A stretch of 64,000 bases of DNA from Sporolactobacillus mangiferae (lineage in GTDB: Bacteria > Bacillota > Bacilli > Bacillales > Sporolactobacillaceae): positions 310,001 through 374,000 of the forward strand of contig NZ_JAMAST010000001.1 in the NCBI RefSeq assembly GCF_023336505.1, read 5' to 3'. The position numbers and the translations under genes were made by a program. The notes beneath the pieces are model-generated. The model worked only from the letters and a program-made list of their open reading frames with translations. It was not told where the DNA came from and did no database searches. Of the stretch, positions 9,183 through 18,919 are shown one piece after another (positions within the stretch are counted from its first letter, which is position 1; the number at the start of each line of letters is the position of its first letter).

Positions 9183-10181
9183 TTATTTTGTTGATTTTCT
9201 CAGCTCAATACGATGCGGCAGAATAACCGTCCTGGATTCAACTTTTTCATTATTCATGAACTTCGTGAGAAGGCGCATGGCTACCGCGCCAATATCATAG
9301 GTAGGTTCTGCAATACTTGTCAGCGTTGGACGGACCATTTGGACAAGCCGCGTGTTTTCGCTGCTGATCACTTCGATATCCTCCGGAACACGCAAACCTT
9401 TATCCTGGATTTCATGGATGGTTCCAATTGCCATTTCATCTGAATCGACAAAGACAGCAGTTGGCGTAATTTCCTGGCTGAGGAACTGCGCTGCCGCTTC
9501 TTTCCCGGATTCATAGGTGTAATCGCCCTGAATCACCAATGATTCATCAAATGAGATATCATGTGATTCAAGCGCCCGTTTATAACCTTCCATCTTATAT
9601 TTTCTGTTGATCGGCACTTCTAAAGGACCACTGACAAAGCCGATGCGACGATTTCCCGACTTGATCAGCGTCGAAATTGCTTCGAAAACCGCCTGTTCAT
9701 AATCGATATTTACAGAAGGTATTTCATGCTGCTCATCCACTGTAGCAGCAAGCACGATTGATACATTCGCCTGTTTGAATTCATCGATGTGCTCCTGGTC
9801 AATTTTCCCGCCCATAAAGACGATACCATCGACCTGTTTTCCAAGCAGTGTCTGGATCAGGTGAATTTCTTTTTCCTTATTTTGATCTGAGTCGCATAAA
9901 ATAATATTATATTTGTACATGGTTGCAATATCTTCAATGCCGCGTGCAAGTTCTGAAAAATAAACACTTGAAATATCAGGGATGATCACACCAACTGTTG
10001 TTGTTTTCTTGCTTGCAAGCCCCCTTGCGACCGCATTGGGACGGTAGCCAAGCCGCTTAATTGCTTCAGATACCTTCTTTCTGGTTGTTGGCTTTACATT
10101 CGGGTTTCCATTTACAACCCGGGAAACGGTAGCCATCGAAACGCCTGCTTCCCTGGCTACATCATAAATCGTTGCGCTCAA
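9183..10181 (-). CDS. ccpA: Catabolite control protein A
   Basis: A LacI/GalR-family master regulator of carbon catabolite control, 332 aa. The DNA-binding headpiece ([20 protein letters not shown] and a hinge helix ending [17 protein letters not shown]) is practically the Bacillus sequence, and the C-terminal [18 protein letters not shown] region that contacts HPr-Ser-P/Crh is kept. The start is taken as TTG at 10181 because GAGGAGGT lies seven bases upstream and the protein then begins MSATIYDVA as in relatives; an ATG further upstream would add nine residues. Candidate CcpA targets (cre) are visible in this window upstream of glcD and glpF and near the fbpA-like gene. Confidence 0.97.
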   Translation of the reverse strand: MSATIYDVAREAGVSMATVSRVVNGNPNVKPTTRKKVSEAIKRLGYRPNAVARGLASKKTTTVGVIIPDISSVYFSELARGIEDIATMYKYNIILCDSDQNKEKEIHLIQTLLGKQVDGIVFMGGKIDQEHIDEFKQANVSIVLAATVDEQHEIPSVNIDYEQAVFEAISTLIKSGNRRIGFVSGPLEVPINRKYKMEGYKRALESHDISFDESLVIQGDYTYESGKEAAAQFLSQEITPTAVFVDSDEMAIGTIHEIQDKGLRVPEDIEVISSENTRLVQMVRPTLTSIAEPTYDIGAVAMRLLTKFMNNEKVESRTVILPHRIELRKSTK

Positions 10182-10412
10182 CACACTTACCTCCTCAGAA
10201 TTCTTCACTTTTTCTATAGTCAGCCTGAACGCCGTTCACGCTCTATATACCGTTTTCATTTTAATGTAGCCCAAAAACGCATCAAATCAGTGTTGATGCT
10301 CGTTTTTAATGGTACCAAATTCAGACAAAATTCGCTATATTTTTTTGCGACCGAACGCGAAAAAACACGGATCAGAGTACGCAGCATGCTTGAGGAACAG
10401 CATTTCGTTTGA

Positions 10413-10700
10413 TTAATAATCTCTTGGAATCGGAATCATTGGCTTTTGTTCTTCAGGAGAAACATTTTTGACAGCCAGTTGACTTTGGGCAAGGCCAACC
10501 GACTTTTGCTTTGCTGTCTGAAAAAGCTCAACGCCCTTATTGCCGAATGAAATGCTCTCTTCTTTTACAAGCTGCAGCGCCCTTTTCCCCGAAGGTACGG
10601 CTGTCAGATAAAAAGTGAATGCACTCAGTGCCCCGCCAATAAGAAAGCCTGAAATGAAAGCCATACGTTTTTCTGATTTTCCTGCCTTCCCAGATCCCAT
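10413..10700 (-). CDS. ytxH: YtxH-like general stress/membrane-associated protein
   Basis: A small 95-aa protein with one hydrophobic glycine-rich segment (about residues 14-35, FISGFLIGGALSAFTFYL) and a polar tail, the layout of YtxH domain proteins. The start at 10700 follows GAGGAGGCATG; the longer open frame overlaps ytxG heavily and is rejected. It forms a pair with ytxG directly upstream, as in the sigma-B-controlled ytxGHJ operon of B. subtilis. It is shorter than the 151-aa B. subtilis protein. The molecular role is unknown. Confidence 0.75.
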   Translation of the reverse strand: MGSGKAGKSEKRMAFISGFLIGGALSAFTFYLTAVPSGKRALQLVKEESISFGNKGVELFQTAKQKSVGLAQSQLAVKNVSPEEQKPMIPIPRDY

Positions 10701-10719
10701 GAGACATGCCTCCTCATAA

Positions 10720-11145
10720 TCAGACTTGTTTCGACTTGCGCGCGTTCTGCCAGCGTTGAAACAAGTCAATGACTGCTTTTCCCCACTGCATGGTTTGAGC
10801 TACCTTTCCCGAGTGTTCCATTCCCTGGTTTTCAATGCTGGCAGTTACACGTTTCACTGAATCATTAATGGTCCCCAGTGATTCCCCGAACCCCTCGACT
10901 GCATCAAATACACTGTTCAGGCTCTTGGATTTTCTTTGGACATCGGAAGCAAGCACATTGGTCCTGTGCAGGAGCTCCGTTGTCTCCTCACTGAGTCCCT
11001 TGACCTGTTCCTGAACATCTTCCAGTGTCGAAGCAACGTCTTCAAGCGTTTTCTGCGCAGCCCGCAATGTCTGCGACAAGAAATAAACAAGTACAGCAAA
11101 AGCAACGGCAATGAGCGCCACAGCTAAATATAAGATAATGATCAC
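10720..11145 (-). CDS. ytxG: DUF948 family protein YtxG
   Basis: A 141-aa protein with an N-terminal membrane helix (about residues 2-24) and a long amphipathic coiled-coil region, the pattern of DUF948. The GTG start at 11145 is preceded by GGGAGGATG. It lies 19 bp upstream of ytxH and downstream of murC, the Bacillus order. In Bacillus the operon belongs to the general stress regulon; no sigma-B promoter was identified here with confidence. Biochemical function is unknown. Confidence 0.8.
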   Translation of the reverse strand: MIIILYLAVALIAVAFAVLVYFLSQTLRAAQKTLEDVASTLEDVQEQVKGLSEETTELLHRTNVLASDVQRKSKSLNSVFDAVEGFGESLGTINDSVKRVTASIENQGMEHSGKVAQTMQWGKAVIDLFQRWQNARKSKQV

Positions 11146-11302
11146 CGTACATCCTCCCTTTCAATGGATTCCATATTAGTTTAATAAATCATCGTATTTC
11201 TATACCCTGGCAGGACAGGAATCGCAAATTTACTTGTCCGCCTTCTCATCTTAACATTTAAAAATGTCAAAAAAAAGGCAGAAAGCATGTTCAGAAAAAG
11301 GG

Positions 11303-12610
11303 TTACAGTGATTCTTTATAAGCATTTTGATATTTCTGGATATCGCCCGCACCCATGAACAGCAATACACTATGCTGAAATTGTTTCAAATCGTCAATGT
11401 TGCTGTTATGAAGAATATGGGCACCCTGAATTCGATCCTGAAGATCATGAATGGAAAGCTTGCCACTTTTTTCCCGTGCGGAACCAAAAATAGCGCACAG
11501 ATATACTTCGTCCGCCGTACTCAGCGCTTCGGCAAACTCATCCATAAATGTCATTGTCCGAGAATACGTATGCGGCTGAAAAATAGCCACCAGCTTCCGT
11601 TCCGGATATTTTTTGCGTGCCGCATCAATCGTTGCGCGGATTTCAGTCGGATGATGCGCGTAGTCGTCGATCATGACCTGATCATACCGTTCCAGGCTGG
11701 TTTCTGAGAATCGGCGTTTGACACCGCGGAAAAGCGCCAGGCGTTCCTGAACGAGCTGGATCGGCACATTCATATAATTGCAGAATGAAATGACACCAAG
11801 CGCGTTCAGTACGTTGTGATTGCCGTAACCGGTGATTTTGAAATGTCCGTATAAGTCGTTCCTCAGATAAACATCAAACTCAGTACCGGAATCATCAGGG
11901 AGAAAATGGACATTTCTCGCCTGAAAATCATTTTCTTCATTAAATCCATAGTAAATAATCGGCACATTTGACTTAATCATCTGCAGCTGCTCATTGTCAC
12001 CGCATGCAAAAATCGCTTTGTTCACTTTCAATGCCAGCTCCTGAAACGCGCTGACCACATCGTCAAGATCTTTATAATAATCCGAATGATCAAACTCAAT
12101 GTTGGTTATCAGGCAGTAGTCCGGATCCGAATGGAGAAAGTGACGTTTATATTCGCATGATTCCCAGATAAAATACTTACTTTTTTCACGGCCTGAACCT
12201 GTACCATCTCCGATTAAATAGGTACTCGGTGCGAATGCATCAAAGACAAACGAAAGAAGGCCGGTTGTCGATGTTTTTCCGTGTGTCCCTGTCACAGCAA
12301 TACTGACATATTTTTTCGCCAGATCACCGAGAAAGTCGTAATAGCGATAAACAGGTATGCCGATTTCTTTAGCTTTGACAATCTCTTCGTGCTGATCCGG
12401 AAACGCATTTCCCGCGATCACTACTTCGTCCGGTGTAATATTTTTTTCGGTAAAAGGTAAGATTTTAATCTGCTTATCTTCCAGTGCTTTCTGAGTAAAA
12501 AAGCGCTTGTCGTAATCGGAGCCTTGCACCTCATGATGCAAATCATGCAGTATCTGAGCGAGCGCACTCATCCCCGTGCCCTTTATGCCAACAAAATGGT
12601 ATTTCGTCAT
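11303..12610 (-). CDS. murC: UDP-N-acetylmuramate--L-alanine ligase
   Basis: The cytoplasmic Mur ligase that adds L-alanine to UDP-MurNAc using ATP, 435 aa. It shows the N-terminal Rossmann motif [15 protein letters not shown], the ATP-binding loop GTHGKTST (about residues 108-115), the central EFDHSDYY and the C-terminal Mur ligase domain with IDDYAHHP and FQPHTYSRT. The start at 12610 (MTKYHFVG) follows GGAGGGTC and matches homologues; the open frame continues 14 codons upstream. It stands beside sftA and ytxG as in Bacillus. Confidence 0.98.
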   Translation of the reverse strand: MTKYHFVGIKGTGMSALAQILHDLHHEVQGSDYDKRFFTQKALEDKQIKILPFTEKNITPDEVVIAGNAFPDQHEEIVKAKEIGIPVYRYYDFLGDLAKKYVSIAVTGTHGKTSTTGLLSFVFDAFAPSTYLIGDGTGSGREKSKYFIWESCEYKRHFLHSDPDYCLITNIEFDHSDYYKDLDDVVSAFQELALKVNKAIFACGDNEQLQMIKSNVPIIYYGFNEENDFQARNVHFLPDDSGTEFDVYLRNDLYGHFKITGYGNHNVLNALGVISFCNYMNVPIQLVQERLALFRGVKRRFSETSLERYDQVMIDDYAHHPTEIRATIDAARKKYPERKLVAIFQPHTYSRTMTFMDEFAEALSTADEVYLCAIFGSAREKSGKLSIHDLQDRIQGAHILHNSNIDDLKQFQHSVLLFMGAGDIQKYQNAYKESL

Positions 12611-12893
12611 ATAATGACCCTCCATAAATTGCTTCGTCCATGAACACATCACTGCAATATGAATAGTATACTCATTTATTGGCTATTCTGTGTGCTGCAG
12701 ATTCGCTGTGATCAATGAAAACATGAACAGATTGAAATAAGATTGAAGTAAATTCATTTTTTGTCAATCATTGCTTAAGAACGATGAGCGGAACCACGAA
12801 CGGCTTGTGCTTATCATTGCTAAAACATCCGACACTTATTTTAACCTTTATTTATTCGGTTGTAAAAACAATTATTTCCGGCAGTAACGTCTC

Positions 12894-15155
12894 TTACATT
12901 TGTTCAAGATCACGTTCTGACAGCTGCTCGTTTAATTTGTCTTTTGAAACCAGAACCTGTCTCGGTTTACTGCCGTTATTGGATGATATGATGTTGCGAA
13001 GCTCCAGTTCATCGACAAGCCGTGCAGCCCGATTGTAGCCGATACGGAAATGGCGCTGAATGGACGACACGGAAGCCTGTCCCTGATCAACAACAAATTC
13101 AGCTGCCTGGCTGAGCAGCTCGTCTTCCTGCTCCGACCGCTCGTAATCGATACGCGCAGTCTCAGGGGAGAAGAGATAATCTGTTTTCGGATGATTATGA
13201 AATGCATGGGTCACCTGATTAATCTCTTCATCGGATACATAGCATGCCTGAAGCCGCCGCAAACTTCTCGATCCGTTTTCGGAGAAAAGCAGATCGCCTC
13301 TGCCAAGCAGGCGTTCAGCGCCGCCGCAGTCCAGAATCGTTCGCGAATCAGTCTGTGATGAGACACTGAATGCTATCCGGGTCGGAATATTGGATTTAAT
13401 CAAGCCGGTAATCACATCAACAGATGGTCTCTGTGTCGCGACAAGCAAATGAATGCCTGCTGCACGTGCTTTCTGAGCAATCCGGCAGACAGACTCCTCA
13501 ACGTCCTGAGGCGCGACCATCATCAGATCAGCCAGTTCATCAATAATAATGACTATGTATGGCAACGCATCTGCGTTCATTGAATGAAGCTTTCGATTAT
13601 AGCCTTCCATATCGCGAACGGCATTTCGTGCAAACAATCGATATCTTTGTTCCATTTCTTCTACAGCCCATTTAAGTGCGGCCGCCGCTTCTTTCGGCTC
13701 TGTAATCACCGGAGCCGCGAGATGCGGAATCTCCTGATACGGAGCAAGCTCCACAACTTTCGGATCAATAAGCAGAAAGCGAAGCTGCTCAGGTGATGTT
13801 CGATAAATAAGACTGAGAATAAGTGAGTGAATGCAGACGCTTTTCCCGGAGCCTGTCGCACCGGCGATCAGTCCGTGCGGCATTTTCGCGAGATCGGTGA
13901 CCACCTGATTGCCGGATACATCCTGACCAAGTGCGGCTGTCAGCGGCGCCGTACTTTTGGTAAACGTATCTGATTTCAGCAGGTCTTTGAGTAAGACCGG
14001 TTTGCGGACTTTATTCGGAATTTCAATACCTACCGCACTGGTCCCCGGTACCGGAGCAATACGAATCTGACGCGCAGCAAGACTCAGCTTAATATCCTCA
14101 GTCAGACTCAATACCTTATTGATTTTAACTCCGGGATGCAGACGTAAATCATAGCGCGTCACGCTTGGGCCCTGTACATAGCCGGTCACATCGGCATCGA
14201 CATGAAAATTTTCAAGCGTTTCAATTAAAATCGCCTGTTTCTCGTCAATCCAGGCTTTGCGGTCAGTCTCCGAAGGTTCAGCATCATGCAGGAGATCAAG
14301 CGGAAATTGTGCCACCTCTGCCTTATTGGATTGAACGGCCGGCTCAGCCTGTTTTTCCCTGACCGCGCGATCCGAATGAAACATCAGCACATTGAAAGGC
14401 ACCTTAGACTGTGATTCGTGACGGTGCGGTGAACGAGGCAAACTGCTGCTGACACGCAGCACTTCCTGCTGATGCGAATAATGTCTGTCATGAAGCTCTG
14501 GCTCCGATACCGTGTCAGGCTGGCCTGGCTCACCTGTCGGTTTCGGCTGCGGCCGGCCACTGCCCTGTGTGCTGCGGTCATCGGTTGTCGATGGCGTGCT
14601 GGCCTGACTCTTTTGTTGTTCAGTCTTACTGATTCTGCCTGCTTCACCTTCATGGAATCGGATCGGACTTTTTTGGACCACCGGCTGCTCCACTTTTTTC
14701 CGCTCAAGCGCAGGCCGATCAGATCCGAATTCATCAGGATGCTGGATAAGCTCCTGCTTCCGTTCCTGAATTTGCTTTCGTTCCTGTTCTTCTTTCTCAT
14801 GTTCAAGATAAAACGAGCGTTCCTGCTGCTTCGGACGCATCTGCTTTGGCGGTTCATGAAATCCGAAAACTGGTGAAGGAATTTTCGTCAATCGAAAAGG
14901 CTGTTTTGGTTTTTTATCATAATACTCAGAGGATTGATGAGACGGTGCTGATCGTTCAATTTTTTTCCCCTTGTCAGAATGTACATTTTGATGTCCCTGG
15001 CGTTCAGGATATCGGGCGCACATTTTCACTTCGACATGCCGGTTCGCATCTTTAAAGCGTCCGACAGGAGCAGGCGGTTCATTCCGATCGCGTTCCTGAC
15101 TCGTTTCTTCCTGCTCGTCCAAATTAAAAAGCCGCCGCCACCAACTGTCGCTCAT
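12894..15155 (-). CDS. sftA: Soluble DNA translocase SftA (FtsK/SpoIIIE family)
   Basis: A hexameric DNA pump of 753 aa that helps clear the chromosome from the closing septum. The first 290 residues are a low-complexity charged linker rich in Glu, Lys and Gln with no membrane helices, which separates SftA (YtpT) from the membrane-bound SpoIIIE. The motor follows, with Walker A GATGSGKSV (about 433-441) and Walker B (YIVIIIDELADLMM). The C terminus is a winged-helix gamma domain (about 680-740) for sequence-directed reading of the chromosome. It is shorter than the about 950-aa B. subtilis protein, mainly in the linker. Its position between murC and ytpR matches Bacillus. Confidence 0.93.
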   Translation of the reverse strand: MSDSWWRRLFNLDEQEETSQERDRNEPPAPVGRFKDANRHVEVKMCARYPERQGHQNVHSDKGKKIERSAPSHQSSEYYDKKPKQPFRLTKIPSPVFGFHEPPKQMRPKQQERSFYLEHEKEEQERKQIQERKQELIQHPDEFGSDRPALERKKVEQPVVQKSPIRFHEGEAGRISKTEQQKSQASTPSTTDDRSTQGSGRPQPKPTGEPGQPDTVSEPELHDRHYSHQQEVLRVSSSLPRSPHRHESQSKVPFNVLMFHSDRAVREKQAEPAVQSNKAEVAQFPLDLLHDAEPSETDRKAWIDEKQAILIETLENFHVDADVTGYVQGPSVTRYDLRLHPGVKINKVLSLTEDIKLSLAARQIRIAPVPGTSAVGIEIPNKVRKPVLLKDLLKSDTFTKSTAPLTAALGQDVSGNQVVTDLAKMPHGLIAGATGSGKSVCIHSLILSLIYRTSPEQLRFLLIDPKVVELAPYQEIPHLAAPVITEPKEAAAALKWAVEEMEQRYRLFARNAVRDMEGYNRKLHSMNADALPYIVIIIDELADLMMVAPQDVEESVCRIAQKARAAGIHLLVATQRPSVDVITGLIKSNIPTRIAFSVSSQTDSRTILDCGGAERLLGRGDLLFSENGSRSLRRLQACYVSDEEINQVTHAFHNHPKTDYLFSPETARIDYERSEQEDELLSQAAEFVVDQGQASVSSIQRHFRIGYNRAARLVDELELRNIISSNNGSKPRQVLVSKDKLNEQLSERDLEQM

Positions 15156-15204
15156 TTTCCGTCACCTCGCCCTCGCTACATAAATTGTTTCAAGTTTCAA
15201 TCCC

Positions 15205-15813
15205 TTAAACGGTCATTGCATAAAAATCCTGTCCGACTTCCGTTAATGGATCAAGAACTAAAATACCTCTTTTTTGCGGTGCATTAGGCAAACCCAATTC
15301 TCTTGCTGAACAGATCATTCCATAGGAAGACACTCCTCGAAGCACAGTCGGACGAATGATCAGCCCGTCTGGCATCAATGCGCCAAGCCGGGCCACAACC
15401 ACCTTTTGCCCCTTATCAATATTCGGCGCGCCGCAGACAATCTGCAGCGTTTCCTCACCCACATCAACCTGACAAACATGCATGTGATCCGAATCAGGGT
15501 GCCCCTTCATCTCGCGCACATAACCGGTTACAATCAGCGGCCGGATTTCATCGGGAAGCAGGGGCTTCCATTCCGCTTCAGTCAGTTGTTGATTAAGCAG
15601 CTTAATCAGAGCCGCATCAGGCTGGATCTTGCCATTTTTTTTATGATCCAGCAACGATGCAGCATTAAAGAAATTGTAGCCAAGTGTCTCATGCGTTTCC
15701 TCATCAAAAATCCGGGTCACCGCACCTTTTGACTCAAATGACGGCTTTGCTCCGTCTTTCATATAAACAAGCAAAACATCTCCGACCCCTGTCGGATTGT
15801 AATAAAAAATCAT
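15205..15813 (-). CDS. ytpR: YtpR-family tRNA-binding domain protein
   Basis: A 202-aa protein with an N-terminal DUF4479 region and a C-terminal OB-fold tRNA-binding domain of the EMAP/PheT-N type (about residues 90-195; VCQVDVGEETLQIVCGAPN, then SYGMICSARELGL). It resembles the N-terminal domain of phenylalanyl-tRNA synthetase beta without the rest of the enzyme. The ATG follows AAGGGG. It sits between sftA and ytpQ as in Bacillus. RNA binding is inferred from the fold; the physiological substrate is not known. Confidence 0.88.
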   Translation of the reverse strand: MIFYYNPTGVGDVLLVYMKDGAKPSFESKGAVTRIFDEETHETLGYNFFNAASLLDHKKNGKIQPDAALIKLLNQQLTEAEWKPLLPDEIRPLIVTGYVREMKGHPDSDHMHVCQVDVGEETLQIVCGAPNIDKGQKVVVARLGALMPDGLIIRPTVLRGVSSYGMICSARELGLPNAPQKRGILVLDPLTEVGQDFYAMTV

Positions 15814-15861
15814 GCAACAAAAACCCCTTCCAAAAATTCGATTGTTCGCATAGTTAATTTT

Positions 15862-16662
15862 TCAAACACCCGGCCGCTTGTTCGCCATGATAAAAATTGG
15901 CTCAAGCGCCCCTTTTTTATCAATCATGAACGGAAGCATTGTGATGCGCAAATGACCGGACATGTAAAACTTCATCGTCATCTGGGCAAGTATATCGTAT
16001 CCTTCCGGATTCACAAGATCGCCGAATATCAGCACATCCTGATGCGGGATCGCGCAGGTCAGATCTCCCTTTGCCTGAACGCGCATCTGTCCGATGAGCT
16101 TCCGATTCAGGATTCTGCTGGCATCGTAGCCATCGTTCATGTTAACAAAATAAAAAGCATTGTGCTGAACGACATCTTTTTTTATTTTGAATGGGCTCGC
16201 ATTCAGATTAAACATGGCCAGTTCTCTGACTGCCTGCTCATCCAATCCTTCCTGAGTCAGAAATTGCAGATCAATCAGACGGGCCGCTTTGCCAAGGTCA
16301 AGTGCGTAGAAAATTTTTGTTTCTGCCGTATGTTGTTTTGATAGCAGCGTCCGCCCGTCCGGTGTTTGTTCGGGAAATGAAGCTGATCGAATCACGGGAT
16401 AGATCTGATTCTCTCTGCCTCTCAAATGAGGGGAATCCGCAATTGCCTTAAGCCCGCGGTCGATGGCGGAAAGCAGTTCATCAAGGATTTCCGTCCCCTC
16501 TTCATTACAGCGTCGGAGCAGTTCGGCCAGTGACAGGCTGACGCCTTTGCCCGCTTCACCCTGATCGATGCGCAGGCTGTCTTTTTTATGGTCAAAATAT
16601 AGTGTTCGCCCTTCAGCACCAAGTCGCTGAGTAACCATTTTTTTCAATTCGGCTCGATCCAT
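15862..16662 (-). CDS. ytpQ: DUF1444 family protein YtpQ
   Basis: A 266-aa cytoplasmic protein, the size of Bacillus YtpQ (DUF1444). It has no membrane segments or catalytic motif that I recognise. The start at 16662 (MDRAELKKM) follows AAAGGGG; seven extra upstream codons are possible but lack a ribosome site. It lies 48 bp upstream of ytpR. In Bacillus the thioredoxin-like ytpP adjoins this gene; here a DUF84 NTPase takes that place. Function unknown. Confidence 0.85.
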   Translation of the reverse strand: MDRAELKKMVTQRLGAEGRTLYFDHKKDSLRIDQGEAGKGVSLSLAELLRRCNEEGTEILDELLSAIDRGLKAIADSPHLRGRENQIYPVIRSASFPEQTPDGRTLLSKQHTAETKIFYALDLGKAARLIDLQFLTQEGLDEQAVRELAMFNLNASPFKIKKDVVQHNAFYFVNMNDGYDASRILNRKLIGQMRVQAKGDLTCAIPHQDVLIFGDLVNPEGYDILAQMTMKFYMSGHLRITMLPFMIDKKGALEPIFIMANKRPGV

Positions 16663-16716
16663 GACAGTGCCCCTTTCAAACAAGATACTGTAAGTCTGAA
16701 TGACTAATCCGCCCGA

Positions 16717-17253
16717 TTATAATTCATCATCAGCCTTGCCCTTCTGATGCGCATACATTCCTTCAATGAGTTTTAAAATATGCAAAAACATTTCCGTCCG
16801 TGTGACGCGGCCTTCTGTTAAAATACCGATTGTCCCTCCGCGTGTGTGTACACTCTGCTCATGTGCATAGTCATCGGCCAGATCGCCAAGTTCATGACCG
16901 GCACGCACGCCATCGGCAAGTATGTCAGGGAGAAGAATACGTGCACCCCCCGCACTGATTACGTGTCCAGAACGATCAGCCACCGCTGCCCAATTGCATA
17001 AATACAGCTCACCTTCAATGTCGGATACGCCGCCTTCCATACCGACACCAAGATCAATCGTCTCATCACGCTCAAGCACTGCCTTAGCTCGGTTGACTGC
17101 CCCCTGACGCGTCTCCAGATCCGACATCGGCATCGCAGAAATCCCTGACGGAACGTCGAAGCTGTGAATGTCTGCGTCGATAAACTGTTCCTGAATCAGT
17201 TGCCGCAGCGCATTGATTTTCGCCGGATTTTTTGTTCCGACTCCGATCCTCAT
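16717..17253 (-). CDS. DUF84 family inosine/xanthosine triphosphatase (YjjX-like)
   Basis: A 178-aa house-cleaning NTPase. It starts MRIGVGTKNPAKINAL, the phosphate-binding start typical of the DUF84/YjjX family, and keeps LGVGMEGGV and the downstream YAHEQSVHTRGGTIGILT segment. Members hydrolyse ITP and XTP to keep deaminated purines out of nucleic acids. The start at 17253 follows a strong GGAGGGGGG site; the longer open frame is unsupported. It is separated by 54 bp from ytpQ, so the two may be cotranscribed. Confidence 0.85.
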   Translation of the reverse strand: MRIGVGTKNPAKINALRQLIQEQFIDADIHSFDVPSGISAMPMSDLETRQGAVNRAKAVLERDETIDLGVGMEGGVSDIEGELYLCNWAAVADRSGHVISAGGARILLPDILADGVRAGHELGDLADDYAHEQSVHTRGGTIGILTEGRVTRTEMFLHILKLIEGMYAHQKGKADDEL

Positions 17254-17436
17254 TTCTGATCCCCCCTCCTTCACTGGATAAACCTTTAATAATTGAATGT
17301 TTGCATGTATCCTTGGCAAAACGCATTTATTATTATTATACTTTGATTAAGCACACCTTGCAGAAGCTTAAATAAACGCAGAACAGACCGCATATCCCAG
17401 GTCGCGATCTACCTTTGCGAAACCGGAGGAATGATT

Positions 17437-17775
17437 ATGAGCAACCACTTTAACAAAACGCTGATCATTGGCGTCATTGCTGGTTATATTGCCGGAATGA
17501 CCGTGACCCGCATAATGAATGGAAAAATAACATTAAGCTCAGAGCAAGTACTTGAACGTGTCAAGCACACAGCCAAAAATCAGCTGTCATTTGACGGAGC
17601 ATGGATCTGCCTTACTCCGCACATCTGGTCAAATGATCAATTGAACCATCTGGTTTATAAAGGTGGGTTGATCTGTAATGAGCAGGGGAAAAACCACCAC
17701 TACGACTTTGTTGCAGACGCAAAAAGCGGAACCATCCTCCAGTTAAAGAGTCAGCGCCGATTCTCTGGTGCATAG
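17437..17775 (+). CDS. ytzB: PepSY-like small membrane/secreted protein YtzB
   Basis: A 112-aa protein with an N-terminal hydrophobic segment (about residues 7-24, LIIGVIAGYIAGMTVTRIM) and a short PepSY-like beta-rich domain, as in Bacillus YtzB, annotated there as a predicted small secreted protein. The second ATG (17437) is chosen because the CGGAGGA site is too close to the first at 17431. It is the only plus-strand gene between 9.2 and 21.3 kb and converges on trmB. The role is unknown; PepSY domains are often protease-inhibitor-like. Confidence 0.75.
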   Translation: MSNHFNKTLIIGVIAGYIAGMTVTRIMNGKITLSSEQVLERVKHTAKNQLSFDGAWICLTPHIWSNDQLNHLVYKGGLICNEQGKNHHYDFVADAKSGTILQLKSQRRFSGA

Positions 17776-17793
17776 AACTGTAGCGCGTTACAT

Positions 17794-18435
17794 TTATTCA
17801 CTTGCAATCGCTTCACAGCGATAGATTCTCTGACCTTTTTCAGCAAACTTCTCTTCATATTCAGTTACTACATTGTTCTTCATCTGTGAGTGATGAAGGT
17901 CCAGACTGATATTCTGCAATGTAAACCCGTATTTTGAAAAGCTTTCCAAAGAATATTCAAAGAGCCCCTGGTTATCCGTTTTAAAGTTAAGGACGCCGCC
18001 TTTCTTAAGCACGTATTCATACTGGGCCAGAAAGGTTGAATAGGTCAGTCTGCGTTTTTCATGCCGGCTTTTCGGCCAAGGGTCACAGAAATTCAAATAA
18101 AGTGCATCCACCTCATCCTCAGCAAAAAATTCCGTCAGGCCCCTGGCATCCTCATTGATTAAGCGCACATTGTCAAGTTGCTGATCCAGACATTTTTCCA
18201 GAGCCGTAACAATCACACTTTCGTGCATTTCTATGCCTACAAAATTAATGTCTGGATACAGGCTGGCCATTCCGGTAATAAACTGCCCTTTGCCGGATCC
18301 GATTTCAACATGGAGCGGTGCCTCCCTGTGAAAAGCATCGTGCCACTCTCCGCTATAATCTTTGGGCACTGGAATAACGATGTCCGGATAACGATCCAGT
18401 TTCCCTTTCGCCCAAGGCTTATGACGCACTCTCAT
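17794..18435 (-). CDS. trmB: tRNA (guanine-N7-)-methyltransferase
   Basis: A 213-aa SAM-dependent methyltransferase making m7G46 in the variable loop of tRNA. It has the family start MRVRHKPWAKGKLDRYPDIV, the SAM motif HVEIGSGKGQFI (about residues 40-51), NFVGIEMHESV and the catalytic region LYLNFCDPWPKSRHEKRRL. GAGGGAGAG precedes the ATG. The position matches ytmQ of Bacillus. Confidence 0.97.
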   Translation of the reverse strand: MRVRHKPWAKGKLDRYPDIVIPVPKDYSGEWHDAFHREAPLHVEIGSGKGQFITGMASLYPDINFVGIEMHESVIVTALEKCLDQQLDNVRLINEDARGLTEFFAEDEVDALYLNFCDPWPKSRHEKRRLTYSTFLAQYEYVLKKGGVLNFKTDNQGLFEYSLESFSKYGFTLQNISLDLHHSQMKNNVVTEYEEKFAEKGQRIYRCEAIASE

Positions 18436-18919
18436 GACTAACTCTCCCTCTTCTTTTCACTTGGCTATGTTAAAAATTCATTAATGATTGGGCGCTTATT
18501 CGGCAGGCCAAAAAGCATGGAAGGCCTGTCTTTGCCACTTAAATCAGCCGCTTAAAATACAGTACTGCGCATCAGCAGCACATTCATTTTATTGCTTTTC
18601 TTCTATTCTATCACGATTAGCGGGGCTGCTACTTCAAAAGATCACCAAAATGTACCTTAAATCAAAAAGCGCACCCGCCCTCAGGAAGGGAAGATGCTCG
18701 ATTCAATTCTGCTGATTTTATATACAGGCTTTGTTAAAATCTATTGTCCTGTACCTGCCACAGGCGTACACCGCAAGGCTCCCTCAGACAATTGAAAATC
18801 TGCAGGCCTCACTGGCACACATCTACTGGGACAGTCTCTCAGGCGGCATGAACATTGCCGCAAGCCAGAAAAACAGCTTTAAATTTAAACATAGCTTATA
18901 TAGCAAATAACAAGCGGCA
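18436..18919. other. 484-bp spacer between ytmP and trmB with an unassigned open frame
   Basis: In B. subtilis the small gene ytzH lies here; no clear ytzH was found on the minus strand. On plus, a stop-free frame of about 66 codons runs from about 18720 to 18910 and encodes a protein-like stretch containing AYTARLPQTIENLQASLAHI, but it has no ATG/GTG start or ribosome site near its beginning. It could be a gene remnant or chance. The rest is AT-rich and featureless. Confidence 0.3.

Noticed and set aside
10225-10245. cre site in the ccpA upstream region (TGAACGCCGTTCA)
   Set aside because: It is palindromic but the central CG and flanks do not fit the cre consensus.
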